Below are positions 1 through 5,592 of a stretch of DNA of 5,760 nt, piece after piece (the stretch's first letter is position 1; the number at the start of each line of letters is the position of its first letter). Where the stretch lies: contig CAAEKX010000252.1 in NCBI GenBank assembly GCA_900756605.1, forward strand, positions 1-5,760. The letters run 5' to 3'. The translations under genes and the position numbers were made by a program. The notes beneath the pieces are model-generated. The model made no database searches and was not told the origin of the DNA. It saw only the letters and a program-made list of their open reading frames with translations. The stretch is from Coriobacteriia bacterium (GTDB lineage: Bacteria; Actinomycetota; Coriobacteriia; Coriobacteriales; QAMH01).

Positions 1-1394
1 ACTACCTCTTCTGCGGCAACCTCGACAGCCTGCGGCGTTTCTTCGGTTTGCGCCTCGACCTCAATGGGCTCCTCGCCAGCCTGTGTGGCCTCGGCCGCAA
101 TCTCGGCCTCGAGCTCGAGCTCGGCCTCGTCATGATGCTCGTCGTCGTTGCCCATGTACTCGGCAAAGATCACGGCATCGTCAAGGCGCTCGACCGGCTT
201 CTTGTTTGCCTGGTCGATTTCCTCGTCAAGCGTGAAGTCGATATCGGGGACCTGCATATCGGAAATCGCGCCCGGCTTTGCCGGCACGACCTCGGCATCC
301 TCCTGCTCGAACTCGACATCATCGAGCGAGAAGGCGTCGGTCGAGACGGTATCGAGGTGCAGCTCCTCGGCAGCCGTATCGGCCAGGACATCGAGCTGCT
401 CTTCGGGCGTGAGCGCGGGGAAGGCGACCGTCGCATCGGCACGCACACCGTCGTCGTCATAGGTGACCTCGACGCCCTCGGGGATGAGGCCCTCGGCGTA
501 TGCCTCCTCGGCACTGTGCATGACAGGCTCATCGCCGCCGGTGGAAGGCGCGAAGGAGTCGACCGGGCCCATCGCGCCATCGTCTTCCTCCTCCTCGACA
601 AACCCGAACCTGAAGGAGTGGTCCCTCATGTAGCGCTCGCGCTCGTCGGGGTTGACGAGCAGACGGGCGACGGACAGGAGCACCGCGATGGACGATGCGT
701 TGTCATTGCCACCCGAAATGTAGGGCGTGAAGCGGCTTGCAACGATGCAGGCGGCCGCAGCCAGCACGTAAACGCTCGCGATGAGCGAGATGACCCAGAG
801 GACCGTGTCGATGACTTCGGGCCAGGGAAGCGGCAGCAACCTGATGAAGAGCACGGCGACAAGACCGACCATGCAATAGAAGATGATCTTGTGCAGCAGC
901 GGTGCATGGCCGATGAGCTGAGGCGATGCCTCGGGCTGAGCACGCACGGTATCAACATGCGCGGCGATAATGATCTTCTTGCGACGGCGCGAATCGTGGA
1001 CCATGCTCGCGGGCACGTACTTTGCCACGACGTTCTGGGAGACGCCGCTTGCGCGCATCTTGGAGAGAATGGGATTGTTGTTGTTCTCGGTGAAGTAGAT
1101 GAAGAGGCCGGCGGCCACGAGGATGAGACCGATGATGAACATGCTGAGCGAGATGCCGGGCACGAAAATGCCAATGCCGGAAATGACCGTACCAAGGGCA
1201 GACGCAACATACGCGAGAACGTAGGGCCAACGCACGCCTGACGGTGTCGCGAACTCGTCGACGCTCACGTCGAGGCCGTCATCGGATAGCTCCTGGGCGA
1301 TGTAGAGCGACGCCTGGTGCTCTTCCTCCGTGCTGACTGGTCGCGGGCCGATCTGGTCGGCCAGTACGTTTACATATTCCATGAGATCAGCCAT
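1..1394 (-). CDS. Membrane-embedded M28-family (aminopeptidase-like) metallopeptidase, C-terminus cut by window edge
   Basis: Starts at an ATG at 1394 behind GGAGGAGAG (1407-1399) and stays open for 464 codons to base 1, so the 3' end is missing. Residues 12-48 resemble the start of M28 aminopeptidase domains (DQIGPRPVSTEEE). Two hydrophobic helices follow at about 57-79 and 83-102, then a beta strand and the first zinc motif, AAHVDT (His145, Asp147). A second helix pair lies at about 166-187 and 193-218, then SGGNDNAS (Asp230), the usual metal-bridging Asp motif. In ordinary M28 enzymes these two motifs are only about ten residues apart. From residue 265 the chain becomes very acidic and low in complexity (runs of Glu/Asp, many Glu-Ala pairs near 420-464). 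There is no signal peptide. The basic run RRRKK at 135-139, on the loop with HVD, suggests by the positive-inside rule that the catalytic loops face the cytoplasm. In this family the protein would remove N-terminal residues from peptides using two zinc ions. The remaining ligands are not visible or not certain, so activity is unproven. Confidence 0.8.
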   Translation of the reverse strand, partial: MADLMEYVNVLADQIGPRPVSTEEEHQASLYIAQELSDDGLDVSVDEFATPSGVRWPYVLAYVASALGTVISGIGIFVPGISLSMFIIGLILVAAGLFIYFTENNNNPILSKMRASGVSQNVVAKYVPASMVHDSRRRKKIIIAAHVDTVRAQPEASPQLIGHAPLLHKIIFYCMVGLVAVLFIRLLPLPWPEVIDTVLWVISLIASVYVLAAAACIVASRFTPYISGGNDNASSIAVLLSVARLLVNPDERERYMRDHSFRFGFVEEEEDDGAMGPVDSFAPSTGGDEPVMHSAEEAYAEGLIPEGVEVTYDDDGVRADATVAFPALTPEEQLDVLADTAAEELHLDTVSTDAFSLDDVEFEQEDAEVVPAKPGAISDMQVPDIDFTLDEEIDQANKKPVERLDDAVIFAEYMGNDDEHHDEAELELEAEIAAEATQAGEEPIEVEAQTEETPQAVEVAAEEV

Positions 1395-1434
1395 ATGGCT
1401 CTCCTCCAGTTACTGCAAGTTCGTTAATTGGTCT

Positions 1435-1462
1435 ATTTTATCGTAACCGTCTGCAACTCCAA
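1435..1462 (-). promoter_or_regulatory. Possible sigma-70-type promoter for the M28-like peptidase gene
   Basis: On the minus strand, TAAAAT at 1440-1435 matches the -10 consensus at five of six positions. It lies 16 nt downstream of TTGGAG (1462-1457), which matches only the first three bases of the -35 consensus. This is an AT-rich island in an otherwise GC-rich region, and it would leave a leader of about 30-35 nt before the peptidase start with its strong Shine-Dalgarno. I infer it from position and composition only. The gene could instead be read through from the ABC ATPase gene, whose stop is just upstream; I see no clear terminator between them. Confidence 0.35.
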
Positions 1463-1466
1463 AAGA

Positions 1467-2246
1467 CTACTGCAGGTGATAGCGCCCATCCATCTCGACG
1501 AGCGTGATGGGCACGCCAAAGAGGTGGCGCAGCTTCTGCGTCGTGAGGACCTCTTCCTTGGGACCATCGGCGACAATGTGCGCATCCTGCAGCATGACCA
1601 CGCGCTCGAACTCCGGCATGATGTCGCCGACGTTATGCGTGATGACGAGAACCGTGTGACCGGCCTTGGCCAGTGCAGACAGCGACTGGCGCATGTTCCA
1701 GGCACCCTCGGGGTCAAGACCGAGCGTCGGCTCGTCGAAGATGAGCAACGCGGGACCGTTGATGAGAGCGCGGGCGATGAGCGCGCGGCGCGCCTGGCCC
1801 GTGGAAAGCGTGAGCATATCGCGCTCAGACAGCGACGGGATGCCGATCTCGCGGATGGCCTTGCGAGCCTGCTCGACCTGCTCATCGGAGGCGCCGATGT
1901 GGAAGGGCACGCCGACACTTCCGAAGAAGCCTCCGAGCACGATGTCGAACACCGTGCGGTGCACCATCATGCGCTCCTGCACGTCGGTGGATACGAGGCC
2001 GACCGTCTCGATAAGGGTCTCTTCGGAGGGGTCGGGCTGACCCATGAAGAGCACCGGCGGCGTCTCGCGCCAAACCGGCTCGATCTCCTTGGTGAGCAGT
2101 TTGACTAGCGTCGACTTGCCCGAGCCATTGGGCCCGAGCACGACGATGTGCTCGCCTTGGTTGATGACGAAGTCATCGACGTCGAGGATCACACGGCCGT
2201 CCATCTTTACTTTTGCGTCATGAAGACGAAGCAGTTCCTGAGTCAT
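1467..2246 (-). CDS. Stand-alone ABC ATPase, COG1119 type (ModF/PhrA-like)
   Basis: This is a complete 259-residue nucleotide-binding domain with no membrane segment. Visible motifs are Walker A GPNGSGKST (38-46), a Q-loop around GLVSTDVQ (83-90), signature LSTGQ (147-151), Walker B ALLIFDEP (166-173, with catalytic Glu172), D-loop GLD (176-178) and the switch His204 in VITHN. The stretch after the Q-loop (TVFDIVLGGFFGSVG, 98-112) and the TLSTGQARRALIARAL block match what I recall of COG1119, annotated as molybdenum-transport ATPase ModF or photorepair protein PhrA. The function of that group is poorly defined, and the molybdate label should not be carried over. The signature has Thr in place of the first Gly of LSGGQ. 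The start is supported by AAGGAG (2257-2252), five nt before the ATG. Only 13 nt separate it from the typA stop and the Shine-Dalgarno sits in that gap, so co-transcription with typA is likely. No permease gene is adjacent within the window. Confidence 0.88.
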   Translation of the reverse strand: MTQELLRLHDAKVKMDGRVILDVDDFVINQGEHIVVLGPNGSGKSTLVKLLTKEIEPVWRETPPVLFMGQPDPSEETLIETVGLVSTDVQERMMVHRTVFDIVLGGFFGSVGVPFHIGASDEQVEQARKAIREIGIPSLSERDMLTLSTGQARRALIARALINGPALLIFDEPTLGLDPEGAWNMRQSLSALAKAGHTVLVITHNVGDIMPEFERVVMLQDAHIVADGPKEEVLTTQKLRHLFGVPITLVEMDGRYHLQ

Positions 2247-2259
2247 GGTGGCTCCTTAA

Positions 2260-4083
2260 CTATTTGCCCAATGCACGGGCGCGTTCCTTCTTTCTTCCAA
2301 TCTTATCGAGCGTGCGCTTGCGCAGGCGAATCGATTTGGGAGTGATCTCGACGAGCTCGTCGTCGGCAATGTATTCGAGTGCCTCCTCGAGCGTGAACTT
2401 GACCGGAGGCGTGAGCATGATGGCTTTGTCGGCACTCGACGCACGCTGGTTGCCGAGCTGCTTGGTCTTCGACACGTTCACGTCCATGTCGCCTTCCTTG
2501 GCGTTTTCGCCCACGATCATGCCCTCGTAGCACTCGTCGCCAGGCTCGACGTAGAGCGTGCCGCGCTGCTGCAGCGTATCGAGCGCGTAGGCAACGGCCT
2601 TGTCGGAATGCATGGCAACCATGGCGCCGTTCTTGCGCATGCCGAGCTCGCCGCGCATGGGTCCATACTCCGAGAAACGGTGACTGAAGATGGCCTCGCC
2701 GTGACTCGCGTTGAGTATCTTGGTACGCAGGCCCATGATGCCGCGCGTCGGAATCTTGAAGGAGAGGACCGTCTGGTCTTGATGCGTGGTCATGTTGGTC
2801 ATCTCGCCACCGGCCGTGCCGAAGAGCTCGATGATCTTGCCCGAATACTCCTCGGGCGTCTCGACCGACGCGTCCTCGATGGGCTCCATCTTGACGCCGT
2901 CAATGGTCTTGTAAAGCACGCGGGGGCGCCCGACCTGGAACTCATAGCCCTCGCGGCGCATGGTCTCCATGAGCACGGAGAGGTGCAGAATGCCGCGACC
3001 AGCGACTTCGATGCCGCTTTTGTCCTCGAGCTCCTCGATGCGCATCGAGATGTTGGCCTCGCCCTCGCGCATGAGGCGCTCCTTGAGCTGACGGCCGCCG
3101 ACGATGTCGCCTTCCTTGCCCACGAGCGGGCTCGAGGATGCTTCGAAGATGACCGAAAGCGTCGGCTCCTCGACCTCGATGGGCTCCATCTCGACGGGGT
3201 TCTCGATGTCGGTCACGACGTCGCCCACGTCCGCGTCATCCACGCCGACGATGGCGATGATATCGCCCGCCACCGCGCTCTGCGCCTCCTCGCGGCCCAG
3301 GGCCTCAAAGGTGTAGAGGTGCTTGATGGTGGTCTCGTAGCGAGTAGCACCGTTGTTCTTGATGACAAGCACCTGCTGACCGGCTTCGATGGAGCCGGAG
3401 AACAGGCGACCCGTGCCGATACGACCCACGTACTCGGAGTGGTCGACCGTGCAAATCTGCATGGCGACGGGGCCGTTCGGGTCGACATCGGGCGCGGGAA
3501 TATGCTCGAGGATGGTATCAAGCAGCGGCAGCATATCCATGTTGCTGTCGTCCGGATCGAGACGTGCATAGCCGTTCATCGCGCTCGCGTAGACAGTGGT
3601 GAAGTCGAGCTGCTCGTCACTTGCGCCCAGCTCGAGCATGAGCTCGAAGACCTCGTCGAGGACTTCGTCGGGGCGTGCGCCCGGGCGGTCGATCTTGTTG
3701 ATGACGACGATGGGGACCAGATCGAGGTTGAGGGCGTGCTTGAGAACGAAGCGCGTCTGCGGCATGGGGCCCTCGAAGGCGTCGACCAACAGCAAAACGC
3801 CATCGGCCATCTTGAGCACGCGCTCGACCTCGCCACCGAAGTCGGCGTGGCCCGGCGTATCGATGACGTTGATCTTCACGTCCTTGTAACGGATGGAGAC
3901 GTTCTTGGAGAGAATCGTGATGCCGCGCTCGCGCTCCTGGTCGTTGGAGTCTAAAACGCGCTCCTCGACCTGCTGGTTCTCGCGGAAGACGCCGGCAGTC
4001 TGCAGAAGGCGATCGACAAGCGTCGTCTTGCCGTGATCGACGTGCGCGATGATGGCGATGTTGCGGATATGTTCTTGAAGCAT
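2260..4083 (-). CDS. typA: Ribosome-associated translational GTPase TypA/BipA
   Basis: This is a 607-residue, full-length member of the TypA/BipA family, a GTPase related to EF-G and LepA that binds the 70S ribosome and supports ribosome assembly and stress growth. The G-domain motifs are all present: G1 AHVDHGKT (13-20), G2 RGIT (53-56), G3 DTPGH (75-79), G4 NKID (129-132) and a G5-like ASA (166-168). Beta-barrel domain II follows (about 205-295), then the EF-G-like alpha/beta domains (GRGILHLSVLMETMRREGYE, 362-381), then the C-terminal domain specific to TypA (KQLGNQRAS, LTPP.KF.LEEALEYI, ending TPKSIRLRKR). The start MLQEHIRNIAIIAH matches the usual TypA N-terminus. The open frame extends 37 codons upstream, but that part lacks family similarity and a ribosome site, so I reject it. 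The chosen ATG has only a weak GGGA about eight nt upstream. The stop is TAG, and the ABC ATPase follows after 13 nt. Confidence 0.97.
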   Translation of the reverse strand: MLQEHIRNIAIIAHVDHGKTTLVDRLLQTAGVFRENQQVEERVLDSNDQERERGITILSKNVSIRYKDVKINVIDTPGHADFGGEVERVLKMADGVLLLVDAFEGPMPQTRFVLKHALNLDLVPIVVINKIDRPGARPDEVLDEVFELMLELGASDEQLDFTTVYASAMNGYARLDPDDSNMDMLPLLDTILEHIPAPDVDPNGPVAMQICTVDHSEYVGRIGTGRLFSGSIEAGQQVLVIKNNGATRYETTIKHLYTFEALGREEAQSAVAGDIIAIVGVDDADVGDVVTDIENPVEMEPIEVEEPTLSVIFEASSSPLVGKEGDIVGGRQLKERLMREGEANISMRIEELEDKSGIEVAGRGILHLSVLMETMRREGYEFQVGRPRVLYKTIDGVKMEPIEDASVETPEEYSGKIIELFGTAGGEMTNMTTHQDQTVLSFKIPTRGIMGLRTKILNASHGEAIFSHRFSEYGPMRGELGMRKNGAMVAMHSDKAVAYALDTLQQRGTLYVEPGDECYEGMIVGENAKEGDMDVNVSKTKQLGNQRASSADKAIMLTPPVKFTLEEALEYIADDELVEITPKSIRLRKRTLDKIGRKKERARALGK

Positions 4084-4102
4084 GTGCGTTATCCCGTTGT
4101 CA

Positions 4103-4119
4103 GCTGTATTTCGTACAGC
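4103..4119 (-). promoter_or_regulatory. Short perfect hairpin in the typA leader
   Basis: GCTGTA and TACAGC form a perfect 6-bp stem around a 5-nt loop, ending 19 nt before the typA start codon. It could be an RNA hairpin in the leader or an operator half-site pair; a chance palindrome is also possible. It is not followed by a T-run, so it is not an intrinsic terminator. Confidence 0.3.
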
Positions 4120-4196
4120 CTTGCAGGATACCACGCTTGATGCGCTCGCGCAGCATTTCATTGCGGGAATGGAGGGACCACGGGAATGTGACAAGG

Positions 4197-4210
4197 GAAC
4201 AGGCCTGCTC
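4197..4210. repeat. 14-bp imperfect palindrome, operator-like
   Basis: GAACAGGCCTGCTC reads the same on both strands apart from one symmetric pair (six of seven positions match). It has no loop, so it would act as a DNA site, not an RNA hairpin. It lies 114 bp upstream of the typA start. A dimeric regulator site is possible, but such short GC-rich palindromes are common by chance. Confidence 0.25.
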
Positions 4211-4219
4211 GAGATGCCT

Positions 4220-4242
4220 CCAGTCGCCCGTCGCCCAGTCGC
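4220..4242. repeat. Threefold tandem 7-8 bp repeat after the acidic-protein gene
   Basis: The plus strand reads CCAGTCGC, CCGTCGC, CCAGTCGC back to back over 23 bp. The outer units are identical and the middle one lacks the A. It begins a few bases past the stop codon of the 133-residue protein gene. It may be replication slippage or a clustered binding site; nothing in the sequence decides between them. Confidence 0.4.
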
Positions 4243-4248
4243 AGCGCA

Positions 4249-4650
4249 TTATCCGAAGAGAAGCTCTTCCTCGCCTGCCGGCATGGGGTCACTCACCTCG
4301 ATGTGGCCATCCTCATCGCGGCGGTACAGCATGAAACCGCTCCAGGCGCAGTCCATGCCGCGCTCGCCAAACTCGAAGAGCAACGCCGGCTGACCGGAAT
4401 CGGTCTCGTCTTCCTGAACGAAGCCCTGGGTGAGCAACGCATAGCGCGTGCAGTCCTTGCCATAGGAACGCACCTGCTCGCGAGCGGCACGATAGCAGCC
4501 ATCGGGCGTGTCATCCTCGAAGGTCAATAACTCGTCATCGCAATCCACCGCAAGCATGACGGGAACATCGTCATGCACGTCGAGCATGTCGATCGCTGTC
4601 TGGATGAGCGCAATCGAAAGCTGATCGAGCTCAGGCGAAATCTGCGGCAT
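4249..4650 (-). CDS. Unidentified small acidic protein (133 residues)
   Basis: I do not recognise this gene. The start is well supported by a TAAGGAGG Shine-Dalgarno (4667-4660) nine nt before the ATG, and the stop is TAA. The product is soluble-looking, without signal peptide or membrane helix, and strongly acidic: about 31 Asp/Glu against about 8 Lys/Arg. It has four cysteines (37, 52, 67, 101), not spaced as an obvious metal site. An amphipathic N-terminal helix (about 5-24) precedes a strand (MLAVDCDDELLTF), a helix around 50-61, and further strands (ALLTQGFVQ, ALLFEFGERG, SGFMLYRR), ending in PAGEEELLFG. This pattern looks like one compact alpha/beta domain. Its codon style and GC-rich third positions resemble the neighbouring genes, so it appears native. 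It lies between ecfA2 and typA but has sizeable gaps on both sides, so neither neighbour firmly predicts its role. Confidence 0.85.
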   Translation of the reverse strand: MPQISPELDQLSIALIQTAIDMLDVHDDVPVMLAVDCDDELLTFEDDTPDGCYRAAREQVRSYGKDCTRYALLTQGFVQEDETDSGQPALLFEFGERGMDCAWSGFMLYRRDEDGHIEVSDPMPAGEEELLFG

Positions 4651-4669
4651 GGTTATGTACCTCCTTATA

Positions 4670-4724
4670 TGCCGGCGGGATGAGACAGAAGTGGCCGGGG
4701 CGGTTTTGTCTCATCCCGCCGGCA
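4670..4724. repeat. 55-bp palindromic element with perfect 18-bp arms
   Basis: The left arm (4670-4687, TGCCGGCGGGATGAGACA) and right arm (4707-4724) are exact reverse complements around a 19-nt centre. The pairing extends three more pairs inward on the plus-strand RNA if one G-U pair is allowed. Neither side is followed by a T-run in its reading direction, so this is not a classical intrinsic terminator. On the minus-strand transcript the foot of the hairpin ends two nt before the TAAGGAGG of the acidic-protein gene, just downstream of ecfA2. I see no target-site duplication. The core (TGAGACA ... CGGTTTTGTCTCAT) resembles dispersed intergenic palindromes that I recall from Coriobacteriia and Firmicutes, so a REP- or MITE-like unit is plausible, as is an mRNA processing or stabilising hairpin. 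Confidence 0.85.
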
Positions 4725-4746
4725 ACCGTCACGCCATCCCTTCGTC

Positions 4747-5592
4747 TCATTCGTTTCTTTCGCGCAAGGCAGCCAATGCCTCGACAAGCTGTTGCTCATC
4801 GAGAACGGGCTCGGGCAATACGAGCCCGCGTTGTGCCAATTCTAGGGCAAACTTCGTGGCGCGGGGCACGTCAAGGTTGATGCGACGCAACTCGGCGGCG
4901 TTTTGCGCCGTGAACAGCTCGTCGGGTGTTCCCTGCATGTGCAGCACGCCATGATCGAGCACGACGATGCGCGAACAGAGCTCGGCGACGTCATCCATCG
5001 AATGCGAGACGAGCACGATGGTGAGACCCTGATCGTTGAGGTCACGCAGGTAATTGCGAATCTCGTCCACCGTCGCCGGATCCATGCCGGCAGCAGGCTC
5101 ATCGAGCACGAGCACGCTCGGCTCCATCGCGAGTATGCCGGCAAGCGCCACGCGACGCTGCTGGCCGCCCGAGAGGTCGAAGGGACTTCGTTGCGCGATG
5201 GCGTCGTAATCCAATCCCACATGATCGAGGGCCTCTCGCACGCGTCGATTAACCTCGTCATCGGACAATCCCAAGTTGCGAGGACCAAAGGCGACGTCTT
5301 CGGCAACCGTGTTGGCAAAAAGCTGCGTCTCGGGGTATTGGAAAGCCAAGCCAACCTTCGTGCGCACCTCGCGACGCAACTTGCGCTCGCGCGTGTCGAG
5401 CCCATCCACGAGCACGCAGCCGGCCGTGGGGACGAGCAGGGCGTTCATGAGCTGCACGAGCGTCGATTTGCCCGAGCCAGTGTGACCGATGACGCCCAGA
5501 AATTCGCCATCCTCCACGACGAGGTCGATGTTTTGGAGAGCGTCATGCTCATCGTCGTAGGAAAAGCTCACCTGTTCGAAAGCAATTGGCAC
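4747..5592 (-). CDS. ecfA2: Energy-coupling factor transporter ATPase EcfA2
   Basis: This 281-residue ABC ATPase would pair with EcfA1 to power an ECF importer (vitamins, or cobalt or nickel, depending on the S component), docked under EcfT at the cytoplasmic face of the membrane. Motifs are Walker A GHTGSGKST (36-44), Q-loop FQYPETQLF (84-92, Gln85), LSGGQ (140-144), Walker B VLVLDEP (160-166, catalytic Glu165), D-loop GMD and switch His197. FQYPETQLF followed by VAEDVAFGPRNLGLS is characteristic of EcfA2. A C-terminal extension of about 60 residues follows the core domain, as usual for EcfA. The start is GTG at 5592, directly behind GGAGGAGGAG, and it overlaps the ecfA1 end by 25 nt, implying translational coupling. 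The D-loop Met170 replaces the common Leu, a mild change. No ecfT follows downstream. Confidence 0.95.
   Translation of the reverse strand: MPIAFEQVSFSYDDEHDALQNIDLVVEDGEFLGVIGHTGSGKSTLVQLMNALLVPTAGCVLVDGLDTRERKLRREVRTKVGLAFQYPETQLFANTVAEDVAFGPRNLGLSDDEVNRRVREALDHVGLDYDAIAQRSPFDLSGGQQRRVALAGILAMEPSVLVLDEPAAGMDPATVDEIRNYLRDLNDQGLTIVLVSHSMDDVAELCSRIVVLDHGVLHMQGTPDELFTAQNAAELRRINLDVPRATKFALELAQRGLVLPEPVLDEQQLVEALAALRERNE

Larger units (their letters stand above)
4084..4248 (-). other. 165-bp non-coding leader between the acidic-protein gene and typA
   Basis: No gene is supported here. On the minus strand it is the 3' flank of the acidic-protein gene and the 5' leader of typA. It holds three short structures listed separately: a hairpin at 4103-4119, a 14-bp imperfect palindrome at 4197-4210, and a threefold repeat at 4220-4242. 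A -35-like TTGTCA lies at 4194-4189, but I find no convincing -10 at the right distance. I also see no hairpin followed by a T-run that would be an intrinsic terminator for the upstream gene. Its length, compared with the 13-nt gap after typA, makes it the likeliest place for typA's promoter. Confidence 0.6.

Noticed and set aside
48..1241. 397-codon open frame on the plus strand opposite the M28-like gene
   Set aside because: The minus-strand frame has a strong ribosome site, metal motifs and clear membrane helices. The plus frame is rich in Asp, Gly, Arg and His with no domain, as expected of a shadow.
1467..2246. Naming the COG1119 ATPase ModF or a molybdate transporter
   Set aside because: There is only one ATPase domain, with no permease or binding protein nearby. 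The molybdate label comes from historical annotation of the group, not from anything in this sequence.
2608..3954. 448-codon open frame on the plus strand opposite typA
   Set aside because: It lies wholly antisense to an unmistakable TypA. Its composition is His/Asp/Leu/Val/Ala-rich, typical of reading GC-rich codons backwards, and it has no recognisable domain.
4084..4194. 37-codon N-terminal extension of TypA
   Set aside because: The extension has no similarity to TypA N-termini and no Shine-Dalgarno, and it would overlap the leader hairpin. MLQEHIRNIAIIAH is the usual family start.
4137..4393. Small plus-strand open frames across the typA leader and the end of the acidic-protein gene
   Set aside because: They overlap a well-supported minus-strand gene, lack a ribosome-binding site, and have unremarkable Arg/Ser-rich composition.
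4670..4724. Intrinsic (Rho-independent) terminator at the long palindrome
   Set aside because: The stem is strong, but neither strand has a T-run immediately after it. On the minus strand it is followed by TATAAGGAGG, and on the plus strand by CCGTCACG.
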